From Campylobacteraceae bacterium (GTDB lineage: Bacteria; Campylobacterota; Campylobacteria; Campylobacterales; Campylobacteraceae), in assembly GCA_031274495.1 (NCBI GenBank), contig JAISQB010000080.1, positions 1 through 35,864 of the forward strand: a stretch of 35,864 bases of DNA, given 5' to 3'. The position numbers were made by a program, and so were the translations under genes. Within the stretch, counting starts at the first letter, position 1, and each line of letters starts with the position of its first letter. The notes beneath the pieces are model-generated. The model did no database searches. It saw nothing but the letters and a program-made list of their open reading frames with translations, and was not told the DNA's origin. Shown here piece after piece: positions 16,871 through 23,699 of this stretch.

Positions 16871-17530
16871 ATGTCAAAACTTGAAACCCTAAAAATGTTA
16901 CAAGAGCTGTATATCTACCGCTCATTTGGATTTACATACTATAAAAAGCGTGAGATTGCGCCCCAAAAGCCAAGCGCTTCTATACCAAACAGTATGGACG
17001 AGCTGAAAAAAAATTCGCTCGGATGCCTTTTGTGCAATCTCTGTAAAACACGCAAAAATGTAGTCTTTGGCGAAGGCAATTTGCACGCTAAAGTTATGTT
17101 TGTAGGCGAAGGTCCCGGGGCAAATGAAGATATGCAAGGAAGACCGTTTGTAGGCAAAGCGGGAGAGCTTCTCACAAGAATGATAGAAAATGTGCTGAAT
17201 ATAAAACGGCGCGACACTTATATCGCAAACATTGTCAAATGCCGTCCGCCTGAAAATCGCGTGCCCACTCCCGAAGAGGCTAATATGTGCAAACCGTATC
17301 TTTTTAAACAGATAGAGATAGTAGCCCCACAGATAATTGTAGCGCTGGGTAACACAAGCTACCGCTATCTCACGGGCGATGAGAGAGGCATCACAAAAGT
17401 GCGTGGCGAGATAATAGACTACAAAAACGCCAAACTTATACCTACTTTTCATCCAAGTTATCTTTTAAGAAATGAATCCGCCAAAAAAGAGGCTTATCAA
17501 GATATGTTAAGAGTGAGGGCTCTATTATGA
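16871..17530 (+). CDS. Family 4 uracil-DNA glycosylase
   Basis: This enzyme removes uracil from DNA to start base-excision repair. The 219-residue protein is a family 4 (iron-sulfur) UDG. Motif 1 reads GEGPGANEDMQGRPFVGKAG (79-98) and motif 2 is FHPSYLLR near residues 197-204. Cluster cysteines are C52 and C55 (with C58 close by), C124 (VKCRPPENR) and C140. An N-terminal extension of about 45 residues precedes the cluster, as in many Campylobacterota copies. There is no ribosome site; a TATCAT box seven bases upstream suggests a leaderless message. Its stop overlaps the next start by four bases. Confidence 0.93.
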   Translation: MSKLETLKMLQELYIYRSFGFTYYKKREIAPQKPSASIPNSMDELKKNSLGCLLCNLCKTRKNVVFGEGNLHAKVMFVGEGPGANEDMQGRPFVGKAGELLTRMIENVLNIKRRDTYIANIVKCRPPENRVPTPEEANMCKPYLFKQIEIVAPQIIVALGNTSYRYLTGDERGITKVRGEIIDYKNAKLIPTFHPSYLLRNESAKKEAYQDMLRVRALL

Positions 17531-18741
17531 AAAAGATAGTTGTTTTTCTTGTATTGTCGTGTATGGCTTATGCACTAAGCGATAAGCCCTCCGAAATCCC
17601 ACTTCCAAAAAGCATCTTTTTGGATACCAACCCCACAAAATGCGATAACGCGTGTTTAAATAAACTGCTTAGCGAGGAGAAATTTTTTAGTTTTATGAGT
17701 AAATATACTGAGAAGTACTCCACGCCGTCTTTGGAAGAGCACTATCTTAACTACGCGCAAATATTCAATCTGCTGATGTATTACGATGTAGAGCCTGTCT
17801 TCGGAACTATCAAACTCGCCGTTCTTGTGCCGCAAAAAAGTATCAAACATTACGCGCTCACCTCCGTAAATGCCGCGCTGGCATATCTTTTTAGGCAGAG
17901 GAGCAATTTTGAGCTTGCCGTATTTAACAGCGGTGACGAGAGTGAAGAGGCTATAAGAGTTACGCTAAATGAGATACGAAAGGGCGAATATCTGTATGTC
18001 ATCGCCCCCATAACGCAAGACGGGCTTGACGCGCTGGTAAAAAATAGTCACGGTCTGTATGTGTTCATCCCCACGCTTCATAAGTCGCTGTACGAATATG
18101 TACCCAGCAATATCCTCTTCGGCGGTATCGATTATAGCGCTCAAATAGACACTTTAAATGAGTTCGCGAACGATAATGTCGTCATATTCTCCGGCGGGAG
18201 CAAGCTGGAATTAAGCTTAAACGATATGGTAAAAAGCCAAGACAAAACGGTCACGGAGACACTATTTTTTGCAAGCCCCAAAGATAACTTTAAAAAATCG
18301 ATAGAGAACAATAAAAAGCTTGACAACGCCTCTATCTATCTGAATATGCCCCGCTTTATGTCCGGACTGCTTGCTTCACAGCTTAGAGCCTATAAGCACT
18401 CCCCATTCGCGCTTTTATCCACGCAGATAAATTTCCACCCCGACCTTTTAAACCTTACGCAGTACGAGGATAGGAAAAATCTATATCTTGCCAACTCCAT
18501 AGGCAAGTTTGACCAAAATCTTGAGAGTATTAACGCATTTTTGGGCAATAATATGGAGTATGATTGGGTCAATTACGCTATCTCCATCGGTATGGAATAT
18601 TTGAATGTGAACTTTTTTAACCAAGATGTGGATAGAATTTTTAAAGAGAGTATAAATAACTACGGGCAGATAGAGTACGATACGCGCATCTTTAAAGCGT
18701 CGCAATTTGGCTTTGTGGAGCAGACAAAAAGCGCAGATTAG
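17527..18741 (+). CDS. Exported protein of unknown function, possible periplasmic-binding (LpoA/ABC-like) fold
   Basis: A 404-residue protein with a signal peptide (MKKIVVFLVLSCMAYA) and two close cysteines (C39, C43) just after it. From residue about 100 the pattern is alternating strands and helices: KLAVLVPQKSIKHYALTSVNAALAYLF, FELAVFNSGDESEEAIRVTLNEI, YVIAPITQDGLDAL, GLYVFIPTL and NVVIFSGG. This resembles a type I periplasmic-binding or LpoA-like fold, where VPxSG...A...A is typical. No enzyme motif is visible. It starts four bases inside the UDG gene (ATGA), an odd partner for a periplasmic protein. It may be a general envelope factor; the identification rests only on fold-like pattern. 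Confidence 0.5.
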   Translation: MKKIVVFLVLSCMAYALSDKPSEIPLPKSIFLDTNPTKCDNACLNKLLSEEKFFSFMSKYTEKYSTPSLEEHYLNYAQIFNLLMYYDVEPVFGTIKLAVLVPQKSIKHYALTSVNAALAYLFRQRSNFELAVFNSGDESEEAIRVTLNEIRKGEYLYVIAPITQDGLDALVKNSHGLYVFIPTLHKSLYEYVPSNILFGGIDYSAQIDTLNEFANDNVVIFSGGSKLELSLNDMVKSQDKTVTETLFFASPKDNFKKSIENNKKLDNASIYLNMPRFMSGLLASQLRAYKHSPFALLSTQINFHPDLLNLTQYEDRKNLYLANSIGKFDQNLESINAFLGNNMEYDWVNYAISIGMEYLNVNFFNQDVDRIFKESINNYGQIEYDTRIFKASQFGFVEQTKSAD

Positions 18742-18762
18742 CGCCCCCGCAAAGCGTGAAAG

Positions 18763-19200
18763 TTAGCTTAAAACTTTCTCCATCAACACAGCGTCCGCGC
18801 CGTCGGGGTAGTATTTTAAAGCTACGCCGGTTTTTACAAAGCCCACCTTTTCGTAGAGTCTGATAGCGGATAGATTTGCCGCGTTTACCTCAAGATTGAT
18901 GCTTTTTTTGTCCCTATCTTTCGCGTGTGCGATACTTTTTTCAAGCAGCTTCAAGCCAACCCCGCAAGACCTGAACTCTTTTTTTACGGCAAGAGAGTAG
19001 ATTCTAATGGAATTTTTACGCGTCAAAAGCAGTATATAGCCGGCGACAGAGCCCTCTATCTCGCAGATAAAGATGGAATTTTTGTCTATATGATAGAGAA
19101 AATTGCGGCGTGAGAGAGCAAAAGAGTTTTCATCAAATGCCTCCGCTTCTATCTCGCAAAGAGCATTTAAATCTTCCCTTTTTGCCGCTTTTATCGTCAT
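18763..19200 (-). CDS. GNAT N-acetyltransferase, RimI-like
   Basis: A 145-residue single-domain GNAT protein. The acetyl-CoA loop reads LAVKKEFRSCGVGLKLLEKSI, giving the R-x-x-G-x-G pattern at about 77-82. The C-terminal NLEVNAANLSAIRLYEKVGFVKTG matches the RimI/TsaD-associated branch that acetylates the N-terminus of ribosomal protein S18 or other proteins. The acceptor cannot be read. Its start overlaps the stop of the DUF2156 gene by four bases, so it is probably made with it. It converges with the exported-protein gene. Confidence 0.82.
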   Translation of the reverse strand: MTIKAAKREDLNALCEIEAEAFDENSFALSRRNFLYHIDKNSIFICEIEGSVAGYILLLTRKNSIRIYSLAVKKEFRSCGVGLKLLEKSIAHAKDRDKKSINLEVNAANLSAIRLYEKVGFVKTGVALKYYPDGADAVLMEKVLS

Positions 19201-20177
19201 TTTTGGTAAATCGTATATTTGGCGATGAGTTTTTCGGGGCGGTAACTCATCTTGACCTTTTTTAAATTTTCAAAGCCCATATCATCGCCAACATTGATAT
19301 ACTCTACCTCATATTTATCCCTGAGTACCTTTGAAAATTCACGGAACAGAAATTGTGCACAGCCGAGTATCTCAAAATCGGTCTTTTCTATGATGATACT
19401 GGCGATATGGCTGTTTATCTTTTCGCCCACCGTAAAGCCCTTTAATTCACCCCCGATAAAGAGGCAAATCCCCGTCAGCTCCAGCTCTTCATAATATTGC
19501 AAGAGCCTTTTTATCGCGTTTTGCTCAAATAAAATGCCCTCCAAAAACCTATCCTCTTCCTCTTTTGGCATATATTTTACCCGATCGCTTGTCCACTTGC
19601 GGTGGAGCGCGTTTATCATCTGCGTGTGAACTTTTGGCTCCAACTCCTCTACTCGCACATCGGAGTAGGCTTTTTTAAATTTATTGATCTCGTTTCTTTT
19701 GGAGTGGTAATTATTGCCCTTAAGTTCTATCAAATCCTCGCTTTTATAGACATAATCCACAAGCTTTTTTTCAACGATATAGTCGGCAAGCAGCTCAAAC
19801 ATCACCGTGCCCTCTTCCAAAAAGTCCGTGAACCCCTCCAAAATCTTCTCGTGCACATAATCAATGCGCGAGTAGTATTTGGATGTGTTGTTTTCGTTCA
19901 TAACCTTAAAGCACTCCACTATCGCGTCATTTACCTTATCTTTTTGACCAAGCGGCGGCAACAGCATAGAGATTTCGCTGCCTTGCATTATAAAAAGGCA
20001 AAATGTGTCGTTGATGATAGCGTAAAAACCGCTGGCAGATGAGAGCCACAGATAGTTCGCCGCAAATGTGTAATCGCTAAGATCGACATTGACCTCTTTG
20101 AGGTATGTCTCCATAATGGACTTTGTGTGCATATTAAAATGCTTCAACTCATAGTTTAATATCTGCAGTGTGGGCAT
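19197..20177 (-). CDS. DUF2156-family protein (GNAT-like, MprF C-domain relative)
   Basis: A 326-residue soluble protein of the DUF2156 family, a double-GNAT fold related to the lysyltransferase domain of MprF. Recognisable features are YTFAANYLWLSS near the N terminus, KRNEINKFKKAY (about 161-172) and EELELTGICLFIGGELKGFTVGEKI. The C-terminal YINVGDDMGFENLKKVKMSYRPEK (about 294-317) is the best conserved block of the family. No membrane segment is present, so lipid aminoacylation like MprF is not implied. The start at 20177 has GGAAAGGGG upstream. A long structured leader precedes it. It is coupled to the RimI-like gene, and both have acyltransferase folds. Confidence 0.75.
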   Translation of the reverse strand: MPTLQILNYELKHFNMHTKSIMETYLKEVNVDLSDYTFAANYLWLSSASGFYAIINDTFCLFIMQGSEISMLLPPLGQKDKVNDAIVECFKVMNENNTSKYYSRIDYVHEKILEGFTDFLEEGTVMFELLADYIVEKKLVDYVYKSEDLIELKGNNYHSKRNEINKFKKAYSDVRVEELEPKVHTQMINALHRKWTSDRVKYMPKEEEDRFLEGILFEQNAIKRLLQYYEELELTGICLFIGGELKGFTVGEKINSHIASIIIEKTDFEILGCAQFLFREFSKVLRDKYEVEYINVGDDMGFENLKKVKMSYRPEKLIAKYTIYQK

Positions 20178-20269
20178 CTGTCCCCTTTCCTTATATTGGC
20201 ATCATTACCGCAAAAGGTTCGGACAGACTACGGTCCTGGACGAATCTTGCGAAGCAAAAAACAAACGAA

Positions 20270-20275
20270 ATTATA
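20270..20275 (-). promoter_or_regulatory. -10 box for the DUF2156-rimI unit
   Basis: A perfect TATAAT on the minus strand about 95 bases before the DUF2156 ATG, with no good -35 box. The predicted leader carries a stem-loop near 20218-20244. Confidence 0.4.
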
Positions 20276-20370
20276 AGCGCAGAAGGTTTAAATTTAGTTG
20301 ATAAAATAAACTTTATTAGAGTTTATTTTTAGGGGGCAAGAGGAGCGCGATTTTACGGGGATTTGACAGA

Positions 20371-20410
20371 CTTTTGACCGCATAGAGCCAAACCCCAATG
20401 CAGTCAAAAG
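20371..20410. repeat. 12-bp stem-loop after the acidic small-protein gene
   Basis: Arms 20371-20382 and 20399-20410 pair with one G-T wobble around a 16-base loop. No T-run follows on either strand, so it is more likely a 3'-end stabiliser or processing signal than a classical terminator. Confidence 0.5.
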
Positions 20411-20417
20411 CCCAAAA

Positions 20418-20594
20418 TTACTCACGGTAATCGCTATCGTAATCTATATCGTACTCATCTTTGTCATACTCGTAATCATCATCATCGTCATCTTTGTAAA
20501 ACTCATCGTCTTCGTCTTCAAAGCTCTCATCATCGTCATCTATATCGTCACTCAAATCATCATCCCAATCTTTGGCAAAGCGTAACGTTTCCAT
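20418..20594 (-). CDS. Hyperacidic 58-residue small protein
   Basis: A short frame with a good ribosome site (GAGAGGG five bases before the ATG) that encodes 58 residues, of which 25 are Asp and 8 are Glu, against only 5 Lys/Arg. The N-terminal piece METLRFAKDWDDDLSDD is followed by repeated Asp runs, including six in a row, with interspersed Tyr and Phe. No Cys, His, Pro or Gly is present, so it is probably disordered. The Asp codons mix GAT and GAC, which favours selection on the protein over a simple DNA repeat. It sits 63 bases downstream of the ribBA stop on the same strand. Possible roles are a cation buffer, nucleic-acid mimic or partner of a basic protein; none is shown. Confidence 0.75.
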   Translation of the reverse strand: METLRFAKDWDDDLSDDIDDDDESFEDEDDEFYKDDDDDDYEYDKDEYDIDYDSDYRE

Positions 20595-20657
20595 AACTAC
20601 CCTCTCATATAAAGTTGCCCATTATTGTAACATACAAAAAAATAAAAATCGATAACA

Positions 20658-21677
20658 CTATAGGATAATCTCTTCCAAAATATCCAAATTAAACCCGCCC
20701 ATAGCGGCAAATTCATTCCCGCCTTGCTTTGATAAAAGTGTGATTTTGCGGATGCCAAGAGCGTTTAATATCTGCGCGCCGATGCCGCGTTCTTTAGCGT
20801 TATCTCCCTCTTTGGAGGTGTTCAAAAAGATAAGCGCGCCACCCGCTTTTTTGAGGTATTCTATCGATTTGGTAAGCGAATCATAAGTCCTATCAAGCGA
20901 CAAAAGGTCTATATCTTTTAGTATGTGGTGAAACTTTACCGCCGCTTTGTCTGTGATTTGTCCGAATATAAAAGCTGTGTGGATATTGTCCAAGTGGTCT
21001 GTGAACTCTATCTTTTTGACATCCGCGCCAAGAAACTTTGCATCGGCGCTGGAGCTCTCTCTCACTAAGGATTCATACTTTAAGCGATACCCGATGATGT
21101 CGGTTATAGAGACCACTTTTATATTGTGTTTTTTGCAAAAAATGTCGATGTCATCCCTGCGCGCCATTTCGCCGTCCTCTTTGACTATCTCGCAGATAAT
21201 TGCGCTCTCGCTCACGCCCGCCAATCGGCAAAGGTCTATTGACCCCTCCGTATGCCCCGTCCTGACCAGTACGCCGCCTTTTTTAGCTATAAGCGGAAAT
21301 ATATGTCCGGGACGCACCAAGTCCTCAGGAGCGCTTTGCTGGTCGCTTATGACCTTTATCGTCATATCCCTCTCGCGTGCCGAAATGCCCGTTTTTGCCG
21401 TTCTGGCGTCCACAGAGATGGTAAAAGCCGTCTCGTGGGCAGAATTATTATTTGCCACCATCGGCGTCAGTTCAAGCCTTTTTGCCGTATCCTCCGTGAT
21501 ACTCATACAAACCAACCCTTTTGCGTGCGTTATCATAAAATTGACTTTTTCAACCGTAGAAAAATGCGCCGCGTAGACCAAATCCCCCTCATTTTCCCTA
21601 TCTTCGTCGTCTACTATCACGACCATTTTGCCGTTTTTTATCTCCTCTATTGCAGCCCTTACTCTCGCTTCACTCAT
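20658..21677 (-). CDS. ribBA: RibB with degenerate C-terminal RibA domain (RibBA)
   Basis: The N-terminal half is 3,4-dihydroxy-2-butanone-4-phosphate synthase, which makes the four-carbon unit of riboflavin from ribulose 5-phosphate. It has VDDEDRENEGDLVYAA (22-37), THAKGLVC, GISARERDMTIK, RPGHIFPL and RTGHTEGSIDL. The 339-residue protein continues with a GTP cyclohydrolase II-like half (about 205-339). That half lacks the three zinc cysteines of RibA and contains no cysteine at all, so cyclohydrolase activity is unlikely. H. pylori RibBA is similarly defective (from memory), so a separate ribA should exist elsewhere. The start has AAGGA at proper spacing. ribH is at 24099 in the same window. 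Confidence 0.93.
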   Translation of the reverse strand: MSEARVRAAIEEIKNGKMVVIVDDEDRENEGDLVYAAHFSTVEKVNFMITHAKGLVCMSITEDTAKRLELTPMVANNNSAHETAFTISVDARTAKTGISARERDMTIKVISDQQSAPEDLVRPGHIFPLIAKKGGVLVRTGHTEGSIDLCRLAGVSESAIICEIVKEDGEMARRDDIDIFCKKHNIKVVSITDIIGYRLKYESLVRESSSADAKFLGADVKKIEFTDHLDNIHTAFIFGQITDKAAVKFHHILKDIDLLSLDRTYDSLTKSIEYLKKAGGALIFLNTSKEGDNAKERGIGAQILNALGIRKITLLSKQGGNEFAAMGGFNLDILEEIIL

Positions 21678-21729
21678 CCTCTAATCCTTAAAAGTTTAAA
21701 ATATAGGGGCGAATTATATCTTTTACTCC

Positions 21730-21758
21730 TTGACAAACAGATAAAAAGTTACTATAAT
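21730..21758 (+). promoter_or_regulatory. Consensus sigma-70 promoter of the tRNA-Gln/fMet cluster
   Basis: TTGACA at 21730-21735 and TATAAT at 21753-21758 are separated by exactly 17 bases, a perfect match to consensus. The first tRNA begins 43 bases after the -10 box. Such a full -35 box is unusual for this phylum and fits a strong stable-RNA promoter. Confidence 0.9.
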
Positions 21759-21800
21759 TCCGACCTCAATGTTTGTTTCGGACTAAAAAGCAACATTCGT

Positions 21801-21875
21801 TGGGGTGTCGCCAAGCGGTAAGGCAACTGGTTTTGGTCCAGTCATTCGGGGGTTCGAATCCCTCCTCCCCATCCA
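21801..21875 (+). tRNA. tRNA-Gln (anticodon UUG)
   Basis: A full cloverleaf can be drawn: acceptor TGGGGTG/CTCCCCA, D stem GCC/GGC, anticodon stem ACTGG/CCAGT with loop TTTTGGT (anticodon TTG), T arm with TTCGAAT, discriminator T and an encoded CCA. U1-A72 is the usual tRNA-Gln first pair. The sixth acceptor pair is U-U, a mismatch. Confidence 0.96.
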
Positions 21876-21885
21876 CATCTTGAGT

Positions 21886-21962
<77 letters not shown>

Positions 21963-22300
21963 ATTACAAACCCCCAAACCACCGTAAAAATCATAACTTT
22001 TGAAGCTTTTAACTCTTTATAATTTCACTTTTGCACATAAAAACTTATAAAATCAATACCCCGATAAACTTTTTCTCCAACTGCTGTAAAAATTGTATCA
22101 ATATATAAACTTTGCCCTATAGTGCGGCTTCAAAAAGCCCGGAAAGATTGATTAAAGTTATTTGGTTACTCCATTAATATAATTTAAATTTTACTATTTT
22201 TGTTTATAATATACCAAATTATTTAGGTCGTAGACCTCCATTAAAATAAATTTTAATAAATAGTATGATACTATTTGTCAGAATTTATAAAGGTATAAGG
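21963..22300. other. AT-rich gene-free stretch between tRNA-fMet and the HTH gene
   Basis: No protein-coding frame is supported. The base composition is visibly AT-rich compared with neighbours, suggesting acquired DNA next to tRNA genes. A TATAAT at 22206-22211 could be the HTH promoter. Three palindromes follow it up to 22276 and are listed separately. Confidence 0.6.
22225..22276. promoter_or_regulatory. Three consecutive palindromes in the HTH gene leader
   Basis: AGGTC-GTA-GACCT (22225-22237), TTAAAAT-AA-ATTTTAA (22241-22256) and AAATAGTA-TGA-TACTATTT (22258-22276) follow one another with three- and one-base gaps. They lie between a TATAAT and the ribosome site of the small HTH gene. 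They are good candidate operators for that protein (inference). Confidence 0.55.
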
Positions 22301-22510
22301 ATGAAGGAAGCAAAAACAAGAATTTTGATGCGGAAATTAAAAGTTACGCACGCCGAATTAGCCAAAGAACTCGGCATCGTAAAGGGTACTGTAGATAGTT
22401 ATAGGACAAGTATGCCAAGAAAACTTGATCTTATGATAGATGGACTTCGCTACAGAAAACTGGTACGCTTTTTGTTTGAGGAAGAGCTTAAGAATGGAAA
22501 TAAAAAGTAG
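22301..22510 (+). CDS. Small helix-turn-helix protein, probable DNA-binding regulator
   Basis: A 69-residue basic protein from the ATG at 22301, chosen because AAAGG lies seven bases upstream; an ATG at 22265 would read through the palindrome. The segment KVTHAELAKELGIVKGTVDSYRT (about 14-36) is a helix-turn-helix of Xre/Cro type. The rest is helical and ends in charged residues. No partner toxin, integrase or recombinase is adjacent. Palindromes lie directly upstream, and a large inverted repeat begins within its last codons. The AT-rich setting between tRNA genes suggests a remnant of an integrated element. Its target is not known; autoregulation is the simplest guess. Confidence 0.6.
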   Translation: MKEAKTRILMRKLKVTHAELAKELGIVKGTVDSYRTSMPRKLDLMIDGLRYRKLVRFLFEEELKNGNKK

Positions 22511-22626
22511 CAAATTGTGCAATTTCCGCTTAATTTCTAAATAGCGATTAAGTAGAACGGTAGTTCTCAAAATATTGTATTTAGAAATTATTGCGGATTT
22601 TTTTATTGCGCAATTTGCCTCTTTTT
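22502..22626. repeat. 125-bp imperfect inverted repeat overlapping the HTH gene end
   Basis: The left arm (22502-22542) and right arm (22579-22626) match as successive blocks: AAAAAG, CAAATTGYGCAAT, TCCGC and TAATTTCTAAAT. They are separated by one seven-base and one or two-base bulges in the right arm. A small inner hairpin (AGAAC-GGTA-GTTCT) sits in the loop. Part of it, TCCGC...GCGGA followed by seven T (22597-22604), behaves as an intrinsic terminator for the HTH gene. The outer arms would fit a MITE-like element or a structured RNA. Confidence 0.65.
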
Positions 22627-22814
22627 CCAAAACAAAGACAATATCTGCCGCGTATAGGCTTCAAATCGCGCTTGGCTTTAAATGACATGCGCGTAAGCGG
22701 TAAAATTCGGATGACAATTACCACTAAAATTTAAGTTACCATATAGTTTTATCTGTTGTTACGGAATGATTTTTAAGAGTTGCGTTGTGTGGCTATGTGA
22801 GTTTTAAACTGGTT
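22627..22814. other. Gene-free stretch before tRNA-Gln (CUG)
   Basis: No coding frame or RNA gene is supported. It is AT-rich with no strong repeat, and probably belongs to the same acquired or relaxed intergenic DNA as the HTH locus. Confidence 0.5.
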
Positions 22815-22885
22815 TTGCCGGAATAGGATTCGAACCTATATAGCGAGATCCAGAGTCTCGCGTCCTGCCGTTAGACGATCCGGCA
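22815..22885 (-). tRNA. tRNA-Gln (anticodon CUG)
   Basis: On the minus strand a 71-base cloverleaf forms: acceptor TGCCGGA/TCCGGCA, D arm GTCT...GGAC, anticodon stem CGAGA/TCTCG with loop CTCTGGA (anticodon CTG) and T arm ATAGG-TTCGAAT-CCTAT. The discriminator is A, and CCA is not encoded. The U1-A72 pair suits Gln, but the D-arm resembles tRNA-Glu. A TATAAT on the minus strand near 22898-22905 could be its promoter. Confidence 0.9.
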
Positions 22886-22931
22886 ATTTAAAGCGTATAT
22901 TATAATAAGATTTGCTTATGAGATGCTTTTA

Positions 22932-22989
22932 TCGGCAAGGTGGGCGCGGCGGGTAAAATCCGCGCGCTGTTGCAGATTTAACTTGCCGA
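22932..22989. repeat. Nested inverted repeats downstream of pyrF
   Basis: TCGGCAAG (22932-22939) pairs with CTTGCCGA (22982-22989), and inside it GCGCGG (22944-22949) pairs with CCGCGC (22960-22965). TTTACCC/GGGTAAA at 23006-23022 spans the pyrF stop. It lies at the end of the nusB-pyrF run and may act in transcription end or mRNA stability; there is no clear T-run. Confidence 0.5.
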
Positions 22990-23006
22990 CCCAGCCCGCA
23001 AATATT

Positions 23007-23699
23007 TTACCCCCTGGGTAAAGTTTCAATGATCCTTTTTACCACATCCAACGGCTTACTTGCCTGATATATCGGGCGTCCTACTACTATAAAATCGCAT
23101 CTGTTTTCGTGAGCCGCTCTTATATCCGCGACCCTCTTTTGGTCGTCGCTCTTTTCGCCAAAAGGTCTTATGCCCGGAGTCAGCGTTAAAAAATCCTCAC
23201 TCGTGTGTTTTTTTATCATCAAACTCTCATATACGGAGCAGACAACGCCGTCAAGTCCGCAGGCGTGCGTATTTTGGGCGAATTGAAGTGTCTTTTTTTT
23301 GATATTTTCGCCGTAAACTTCTTTGAAATTATGCTCGTCAAAACTGGTGAGCGCGGTTACGGAGAGGACTAAGGGGCGGTTTTTCAAGGGTCTTACTCTA
23401 TCCATCACCATCTTCATAGCTTCATTGCCGCTACTGGCGTGGACATTGAACATTTCAACTCCCAAAGAGGCTATAGACTCCGCGGCGTCCGCCATAGTGT
23501 TTGGGATATCGTACAGCTTCAAATCAAGAAAAATTTTAAAATCCGCGCTGATAGCCTTCAACTCTTCTACTATATTTTTGCCGTCCCTTATAAATGAGCG
23601 AAGCCCCACTTTTAGCCAGATATCGCACCCTTTTAGGGTTTTTGCCAAAGATATATTCTCTTTTTCGGTGGGCAAATCCAAAGCAACGCATAACTTCAC
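23007..23699 (-). CDS. pyrF: Orotidine 5'-phosphate decarboxylase PyrF
   Basis: PyrF decarboxylates OMP to UMP, the last step of pyrimidine synthesis. The 230-residue TIM-barrel protein has the catalytic [14 protein letters not shown] motif (K and D of the K-D-x-x-x-D-I array, about 57-70). It also has [20 protein letters not shown] and the phosphate-binding VGRPIYQA at about 211-218. The start overlaps the nusB stop by four bases. It is the last gene of the ribH-nusB-pyrF run, as in C. jejuni. Confidence 0.96.
   Translation of the reverse strand: MKLCVALDLPTEKENISLAKTLKGCDIWLKVGLRSFIRDGKNIVEELKAISADFKIFLDLKLYDIPNTMADAAESIASLGVEMFNVHASSGNEAMKMVMDRVRPLKNRPLVLSVTALTSFDEHNFKEVYGENIKKKTLQFAQNTHACGLDGVVCSVYESLMIKKHTSEDFLTLTPGIRPFGEKSDDQKRVADIRAAHENRCDFIVVGRPIYQASKPLDVVKRIIETLPRG

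Larger units (their letters stand above)
20178..20417. other. Intergenic region rich in inverted repeats between DUF2156 and the acidic small protein
   Basis: No gene is visible. Three structures are present. CTTTTGACCGCA (20371-20382) pairs with TGCAGTCAAAAG (20399-20410), a 12-bp stem with a 16-base loop beginning eight bases after the acidic gene's stop. AAAATAAACT (20303-20312) pairs perfectly with AGTTTATTTT (20320-20329). A TTCG...CGAA stem lies around 20218-20244. A minus-strand TATAAT at 20270-20275 probably drives the DUF2156 gene with an approximately 85-base leader that contains the last hairpin. None of these matches a riboswitch I recognise. Confidence 0.55.
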
